A DNA stretch of 11,138 nucleotides, from NCBI GenBank assembly GCA_903907305.1, contig CAIVNT010000644.1:1-11138 (forward strand). Reading direction: 5' to 3'. Source of the DNA: an uncultured Ignavibacteriota bacterium. Its GTDB lineage: Bacteria; Bacteroidota; Ignavibacteria; UBA10030; UBA8401. The position numbers and the translations under genes were made by a program. The notes below the pieces were generated by a model, which did no database searches, was not told where the DNA came from, and worked only from the letters and a program-made list of their open reading frames with translations. Every line of letters starts with the position of its first letter. The first letter of the stretch is position 1. Below are positions 6,650-11,138 of this stretch, piece by piece.

Positions 6650-9394
6650 ATGGCGACGACAAACGAAAGAATAGTTCCGGTAGATATTGAAGAAGAAATG
6701 AAGGGCTCATACATCGATTACTCGATGTCTGTTATTGTGGCCCGCGCACTTCCTGATGTCCGGGACGGATTGAAGCCGGTTCACCGACGCGTACTGTTTG
6801 GGATGAGCGAACTGGGCAACACGCCGAACAAGGCGTATAAAAAAAGTGCGCGCGTGGTCGGAGAAGTTCTTGGCAAGTACCATCCGCACGGTGACTCTTC
6901 GGTGTATGATGCTATTGTCCGCATGGCGCAGGATTTTTCGCTTCGCTACATGCTGGTAGACGGTCAGGGAAATTTCGGTTCTGTGGACGGCGACTCCGCG
7001 GCAGCAATGCGTTATACAGAAGTCCGTATGACACGCGTGGCGGAAGAGATGCTTCGTGACATCGATAAGAATACGATCAATTTTTCGCCGAACTTTGATG
7101 ATACACTGCAGGAACCTACCGTGCTTCCGGCAAGCATTCCCAATCTACTCGTGAACGGTGCCAGCGGTATCGCCGTCGGTATGACGACGAATATCCCTCC
7201 GCACAACATGAACGAGGTGATCGACGGTGTTATTGCGATGATCGCGGACAGGAATATCGACAACGAAAAATTGATGAAGTATATCAAAGCGCCGGATTTT
7301 CCGACCGGCGGCATCATCTACGGGTACGACGGAGTACGAGAGGCGTATACAACAGGACGCGGCAAGATCACGCTCCGCGCAAAAGCAGCAATTGAAACAG
7401 CAAAGAACGACCGCCAGAGCATTATCGTCTCCGAGATACCGTATCAGGTGAATAAAGCGACGCTGATCGAAAAGATCGCCGAACTTGTTCGCGATAAAAA
7501 AATAGAAGACATCTCCGGCGTGAACGACGAATCGGACCGCGACGGTATGCGTATCGTCGTCGATCTGAAACGCGACGCGAATGCAAGCGTGGTACTCAAC
7601 AATCTGTACAAGCAGACGCAAATGCAGACCACATTCGGCATCATTCTGCTGGCGCTGGTGGACGGCCGTCCGCAGACCCTGCAATTGAAAGATACGCTAC
7701 ATCATTTCATTGAACACCGCAACGAAGTGGTCGTGCGCCGCACAAAATTTGATCTCGATGCAGCGGAAAAAAGAGCACATATTTTAGAGGGTTACATTAT
7801 CGCGCTCGACAATATCGACGCGATCATCAAGTTGATCAAGGCTTCCAGGGACACCGATACCGCACGGCAGGGTTTGATGAAGAAATTCAAACTTTCCGAG
7901 ATCCAGGCACAGGCGATCCTTGATATGCGCCTGCAGCGGTTGACTGGACTGGAACGGAAGAAGATCGAAGATGAATACAAAGAACTGATCAAACTGATCA
8001 ATAAACTGAAAGCGATCCTCAGCAGTAAAGCGCTTCAACTGCAGATTATCAAAGAGGAACTTCTGCTGATGAAGGAAAAGTTCGGCGATGCGCGTCGCAC
8101 CGAGATCGTGATGAAGCAGACAGAGTTCAAGATCGAGGATATGATCGCCGAAGAAGAAGTGGTGATCACTATCTCGCACGGCGGATACATTAAGCGCTTC
8201 CCAGTGAGTGGGTACCGCAGACAATCCCGCGGGGGAAAAGGAGTGACGGGGGCGGCATCACGCGAGGATGATTTTGTCGAACATATGTTCATCGCCAGCT
8301 CGCACAACTACATCCTCTTCTTTACCGACAAAGGAAAATGCTATTGGTTGAAAGTGTTCGAAGTGCCCGAAGGAGGCCGAGCGTCCAAAGGAAAAGCGAT
8401 CACCAATCTTATCGCGAAAGAGGCGGACGAGAACATTACGGCATTCTTAAGCGTCAAAGAATTCAACGATACGCAGTTTGTCTTCATGGTCACCGAAGAG
8501 GGACAAATGAAGAAGACGGCGCTTACAGAATTCAGTAATCCGCGCAAGAACGGTATCGGCGCTATCTCGCTGGACGGTAAGGATCTGCTCCGCGACGTGA
8601 AATTGACGGACGGCACACACGAACTGGTCATCGGCACACACGAAGGTATCGCGATTCGATTCCCGGAAAGTGAAGTCCGTGCAATGGGCCGTTCGGCATC
8701 GGGTGTCCGTGCGATCAAACTTGAGAAAGGCGATAAAGTTATCGGCGCAGTATCTCTCAAGCGGACGAAGACGACGATCCTTGTTGCAACAGAGAACGGC
8801 TTCGGCAAGCGTTCCGATCTCGGCGATTACAGAGTAAGTCACCGCGGCGGAAAAGGGATTGCGACGCTGAAAGCGAACGACAAGACCGGCAAGATGATCG
8901 CTATCAAAGAAGTGCAGAATACGGACGACATCGTCGTTGTCTCATCCAGCGGCATGATCATCCGCCAGCGCGCAGAAGATATCAGGGTCTCCGGAAGGAA
9001 TACGTCCGGTGTCCGTCTGATCAGACTGGGAGAGAAGGACGCTGTCACCGCGATCGCCATCGTCACATCGGAGGACGAGGAAGAGAAACAGTTAGAGGCG
9101 GCAGAAAAGGCCAGAGCGTCCGCACCTGATACCAGCAAAGAAGATACCGCCGAGCAGAAAGATCTGTTCGGCGATAAAAAAAAAACCCTAAAGAAACAGA
9201 AGAGTGATAAAAAAGGAAAAGCGACAACATCCGGCAAATTAGTAAAGGCTGAAGCACCGGAAAAGAAAGAAAAGGGCGGTACAAAATCTGCGCCGGCAAG
9301 AAAAGAAAAGCCGGCACTGAAAAAGAAAACGGTAAAAAAACCGGCGCCGAAACAAAAAGGCAAAGCAAAGCCGAAGAAAAAAGGGAAGAAGTAA
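6650..9394 (+). CDS. gyrA: DNA gyrase subunit A with long lysine-rich tail
   Basis: GyrA is the breakage-reunion subunit of gyrase. The catalytic tyrosine is Y122 (A-M-R121-Y122-T-E). Numbering equals E. coli through the quinolone region, with wild-type S83 and D87 in H80-G-D-S83-S-V-Y-D87. The C-terminal beta-pinwheel has the GyrA box as Q525-S-R-G-G-K-G531, one residue from QRRGGKG, and a second RGGKG at 730-736 as seen in other gyrases. This supports gyrase over ParC. At 914 residues it is longer than E. coli GyrA (875). Residues from about 806 form an acidic linker (SEDEEEKQ) and then about 70 residues very rich in K, P and A. An A10 run at 9176-9185 stands where the basic tail begins. 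The 51-nt gap before it holds no clear SD, only an A/G-rich tract. The lipoprotein gene follows after 28 nt. Confidence 0.97.
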   Translation: MATTNERIVPVDIEEEMKGSYIDYSMSVIVARALPDVRDGLKPVHRRVLFGMSELGNTPNKAYKKSARVVGEVLGKYHPHGDSSVYDAIVRMAQDFSLRYMLVDGQGNFGSVDGDSAAAMRYTEVRMTRVAEEMLRDIDKNTINFSPNFDDTLQEPTVLPASIPNLLVNGASGIAVGMTTNIPPHNMNEVIDGVIAMIADRNIDNEKLMKYIKAPDFPTGGIIYGYDGVREAYTTGRGKITLRAKAAIETAKNDRQSIIVSEIPYQVNKATLIEKIAELVRDKKIEDISGVNDESDRDGMRIVVDLKRDANASVVLNNLYKQTQMQTTFGIILLALVDGRPQTLQLKDTLHHFIEHRNEVVVRRTKFDLDAAEKRAHILEGYIIALDNIDAIIKLIKASRDTDTARQGLMKKFKLSEIQAQAILDMRLQRLTGLERKKIEDEYKELIKLINKLKAILSSKALQLQIIKEELLLMKEKFGDARRTEIVMKQTEFKIEDMIAEEEVVITISHGGYIKRFPVSGYRRQSRGGKGVTGAASREDDFVEHMFIASSHNYILFFTDKGKCYWLKVFEVPEGGRASKGKAITNLIAKEADENITAFLSVKEFNDTQFVFMVTEEGQMKKTALTEFSNPRKNGIGAISLDGKDLLRDVKLTDGTHELVIGTHEGIAIRFPESEVRAMGRSASGVRAIKLEKGDKVIGAVSLKRTKTTILVATENGFGKRSDLGDYRVSHRGGKGIATLKANDKTGKMIAIKEVQNTDDIVVVSSSGMIIRQRAEDIRVSGRNTSGVRLIRLGEKDAVTAIAIVTSEDEEEKQLEAAEKARASAPDTSKEDTAEQKDLFGDKKKTLKKQKSDKKGKATTSGKLVKAEAPEKKEKGGTKSAPARKEKPALKKKTVKKPAPKQKGKAKPKKKGKK
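9176..9185 (+). other. A10 homopolymer, possible slippage site in gyrA
   Basis: Ten consecutive adenines encode K843-K845 and the first base of T846. Losing one A gives K-K-K-P and then TAA, a protein of 846 residues. Gaining one A leads to TGA after residue 852. Either event would remove the lysine-rich tail and leave the catalytic core and pinwheel intact. Runs of nine or more A are known RNA polymerase slippage sites in other genes such as Thermus dnaX. Whether slippage occurs here is not shown. Confidence 0.4.
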
Positions 9395-9409
9395 ATTTTA
9401 TTATCAATC

Positions 9410-9415
9410 AAGGAG
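9410..9415 (+). promoter_or_regulatory. Lipoprotein gene ribosome binding site
   Basis: AAGGAG lies seven bases before the ATG at 9423 and fixes that start in the 28-nt gap after gyrA. No terminator is visible in the gap, so read-through from gyrA is plausible. Confidence 0.7.
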
Positions 9416-9422
9416 AAGGGTT

Positions 9423-9896
9423 ATGAAAAAAGTTCTCGTATCCATAGGATTCGTCATCTCAACCATGCTGATTGGATGTTCATCGCTTCAGCTGCAGCCG
9501 GCAGATTTTTCCTGGCCAGCAGACGAAATTGCAGAGATAGGACCCAAAGGAATGACGACGGTAAAAGACTACAGTAATTTTGTTTTCAATATTGCTCCAC
9601 TTCTTGCAAAAGAGTTTGCCGCTGATTCTATGTTGGCAAAGAGTGTCAAAGAGGTCCACATCATCTGCGACAAAGCGGGTTATTACTATGTGACCGGTAA
9701 AAAATTCAAGAATGTCTATGTGCTCGAACAATCCGAAGGGGCGCTCTCTCTGAAGAACACGCTGATTATTTCTGCGGACAAGTCTTTGGAAGAACCCGTC
9801 TTCGATCAAAATGAATCGTTCATATTGCTTCACAATAAAAATGAAAAATTCCAGTTGACCAAAGGAGGAGTTCAGCCTGCGGGAGGTAAAAGATGA
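9423..9896 (+). CDS. Outer-membrane-type lipoprotein of unknown function
   Basis: This 157-residue protein has a typical lipoprotein signal: MKK, a hydrophobic stretch, and lipobox L16-I-G-C19, where C19 would be lipidated. Serine at +2 (S20) predicts outer-membrane localisation by the usual Lol rule. The mature part looks beta-rich, with segments such as KEVHIICDKAGYYYVTGKKF and NVYVLEQSEGAL. No cysteines beyond C19 and C82 in 'HIICDK' are obvious. I recognise no family. Its stop overlaps the next start as ATGA (9893-9896), so the two products are probably made in similar amounts and may act together at the envelope. The link to gyrA may be positional only. Confidence 0.8.
   Translation: MKKVLVSIGFVISTMLIGCSSLQLQPADFSWPADEIAEIGPKGMTTVKDYSNFVFNIAPLLAKEFAADSMLAKSVKEVHIICDKAGYYYVTGKKFKNVYVLEQSEGALSLKNTLIISADKSLEEPVFDQNESFILLHNKNEKFQLTKGGVQPAGGKR
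9882..9886 (+). promoter_or_regulatory. Ribosome binding site within the lipoprotein gene end
   Basis: GGAGG lies six bases before the ATG at 9893, inside the last codons of the lipoprotein gene. It supports that start and the coupled ATGA overlap. Confidence 0.65.
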
Positions 9897-11086
9897 AGAA
9901 GGGAATCATTCTCCTTGCAAGCATCGTGTTGATCATCGCCGGGATGAATGCCCAGGATCGTCCGCAATCAGATGTGAAGCGGGATTTTGAGACACGGTTT
10001 GTCCTTCTTACAAAAAACCTGAACAGTGCGGACAACGAAGCGACACTCACGCAGCTGTTGAAAGATGTTGCAGCGTTCGAAACCGAGTTCAAACCGCACC
10101 AGGAATTTCTGAATAAAGCGATCTTTCCGGACGGATACGACGGACTGATCGACCGGCTGAAACGGTCCAAAGAACTGGCGGAGAAGAAGATCCGTGCTTC
10201 ACAGTTGGAGAAAGAGATCGCATCGCTGAACGATCAGGTTCAGACCTTGAAAGAAGAGAACGCATCTCTCCGGGCGCAATTAACAAAAGCACAGGCGGAA
10301 CTCGCTTCTTTAAAAAGAACGATCGCCACACTGCAGGATGAGATCCAGAAACGGGATGAAGCTGTATTCGCACTCGTGGACAGTCTGTTCGTGAAATACG
10401 ATACAGACCAGATCTCCGGTACGGATATGAAGAAACTTTCGATTCTGGAAAAGAAGAATGTCGTTGCAAGCATCAAGCGTTCGGTAACAGACAATATCAT
10501 GTTTCTCTCATCCGCATCATTCTCCCCGCAGCAGATACCGCAACTGCTCAACGAACAGCGCCGGTTCGAATCCTCCTGGAAAGGTGTCGGACAGAAGCTT
10601 TCCAAAGCCTACGTTCCTTCATCGCTGCAGGCGAAAGAAGTAGCGGAGATCAACGGACTCATCGACGGATGGCGTACGCTTACAGACAGCACGTTCTGGA
10701 AAGGATTGAACGAAGTCTTCGCACAGGAGAAACTTCCGATCGTTCCATTCTATAATGGTGAACAGATGTATGCGAATATTACGAAGTTCATCGACGATGA
10801 AATGCAGAACAGCACTAAACGGAGCACTGAAGAACGTTCGGTTACATTTGAAGCATTCGCCTACAACACATGGGGAAGCAAAGTAAAACCGTCGTGGATA
10901 CCGGTGATGATCCGTCAAGGACTGTTCACGCAGGAACAGATGGCGGAAATTGATGCGAAAGTGAAATCCTGGTCCGCAAGCACCAAGCCGATAGAAAGCA
11001 GTACGTTGTCGTATATTCTGATCGCGGCACTTATTGTGGCGGTATTTGTCGGAGTCTATCTTGGAACCAGAAAACGAACAGTATAA
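9893..11086 (+). CDS. Exported coiled-coil protein with C-terminal membrane anchor
   Basis: This 397-residue protein begins with a signal peptide (MKKGIILLASIVLIIAGMNA, cleavage probably after A20). An N-terminal helical region follows, then a long coiled coil at about residues 88-160 with heptad-like LEKEIASLNDQVQTLKEEN and further leucine-spaced turns. A helical domain of about 200 residues comes next. One membrane helix spans about 373-391, followed by a short basic tail R-K-R-T-V. The likely topology is a single-pass inner-membrane protein: coiled coil in the periplasm, basic tail in the cytoplasm. Function is unknown and I recognise no named domain. The coupled lipoprotein upstream suggests an envelope-spanning pair. 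A T8 run right after the stop (11087-11094) is not preceded by a hairpin. Confidence 0.82.
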   Translation: MKKGIILLASIVLIIAGMNAQDRPQSDVKRDFETRFVLLTKNLNSADNEATLTQLLKDVAAFETEFKPHQEFLNKAIFPDGYDGLIDRLKRSKELAEKKIRASQLEKEIASLNDQVQTLKEENASLRAQLTKAQAELASLKRTIATLQDEIQKRDEAVFALVDSLFVKYDTDQISGTDMKKLSILEKKNVVASIKRSVTDNIMFLSSASFSPQQIPQLLNEQRRFESSWKGVGQKLSKAYVPSSLQAKEVAEINGLIDGWRTLTDSTFWKGLNEVFAQEKLPIVPFYNGEQMYANITKFIDDEMQNSTKRSTEERSVTFEAFAYNTWGSKVKPSWIPVMIRQGLFTQEQMAEIDAKVKSWSASTKPIESSTLSYILIAALIVAVFVGVYLGTRKRTV

Positions 11087-11130
11087 TTTTTTTTAGCACA
11101 ACAAGCCATTCCATCTTTAAGGAGGAGTCA

Positions 11131-11138
11131 ATGAAACA
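11131..11138 (+). CDS. Start of a further gene (partial)
   Basis: AAGGAGGAG at 11119-11127 is a near-perfect Shine-Dalgarno site with ATG following at 11131. Only the first two codons (M-K) and part of a third lie in the window, so no product can be named. It is co-oriented with the preceding gene, 44 nt after its stop. Confidence 0.6.

Noticed and set aside
6893..6910. Quinolone-resistance change in gyrA
   Set aside because: S83 and D87 are both the sensitive-type residues; no known resistance substitution is seen at these positions.
8831..8857. Second GyrA box (SHRGGKG) as a novelty
   Set aside because: A second RGGKG motif in a later pinwheel blade also occurs in other gyrases such as that of B. 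subtilis, so it is not unusual.
8839..9411. 190-residue minus-strand open frame rich in F and S
   Set aside because: It is the antisense image of the lysine-rich gyrA tail (AAA/AAG read as TTT/CTT) and has no start-site signal or family pattern.
11087..11094. T8 run after the coiled-coil gene as a terminator
   Set aside because: No stem can be formed in the bases just before it, so a hairpin-type terminator is not supported.

Overview
The window is a chromosomal replication-origin region. All genes lie on the + strand, in the order (oriC) - dnaN - recF - DUF721/dciA - [palindromic repeat] - gyrB - small ORF - nucleotidyltransferase - WG-repeat exported protein - gyrA - lipoprotein - exported coiled-coil membrane protein - start of a further gene. 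The base composition is moderate. Most spacings are short: 14 and 6 nt, 4-nt and 41-nt overlaps. This suggests one to three long transcripts running away from the origin.

The host looks like a Gram-negative bacterium, since it has a Ser+2 lipobox lipoprotein and exported WG repeats. I would place it tentatively in the Bacteroidota/Chlorobiota/Ignavibacteriota (FCB) group. Reasons are the WG-repeat protein, a minimal DUF721 protein, a possible Bacteroidota-style promoter before dnaN, and a dispersed-looking palindrome containing 'ATTCTGAG...CGAAGAATCTG', which I recall from such genomes. Strong Shine-Dalgarno sites before dnaN, gyrB, the lipoprotein, the coiled-coil gene and the last gene argue against a typical Bacteroides. 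This placement is inference; no search was run.

Region by region: bases 1-220 hold two tandem DnaA boxes directly followed by a DnaA-trio-like triplet array and AT-rich DNA, i.e. the core of an origin, then the dnaN promoter and ribosome site. Bases 221-2784 encode the sliding clamp (DnaN), the gap-repair ATPase RecF and a 97-residue DUF721 protein that is probably the helicase loader DciA. Bases 2795-2900 form a nested palindrome. Bases 2934-4958 encode GyrB and 6650-9394 encode GyrA. Together these form DNA gyrase, which relaxes the positive supercoils made by replication. Between them lie three accessory genes: a 66-residue protein, an overlapping 157-residue nucleotidyltransferase with an intact catalytic motif, and a secreted WG-repeat protein. 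The first two look like a coupled pair of toxin-antitoxin or modifier type. Downstream of gyrA is a translationally coupled envelope pair of unknown function.

The points most worth a second look are: the DnaA-box/DnaA-trio origin core; the nucleotidyltransferase cassette inside the gyrase locus; a run of ten adenines in gyrA placed exactly where slippage would remove a long lysine-rich tail; the cloverleaf-like palindrome before gyrB; and the unrecognised lipoprotein/coiled-coil pair.
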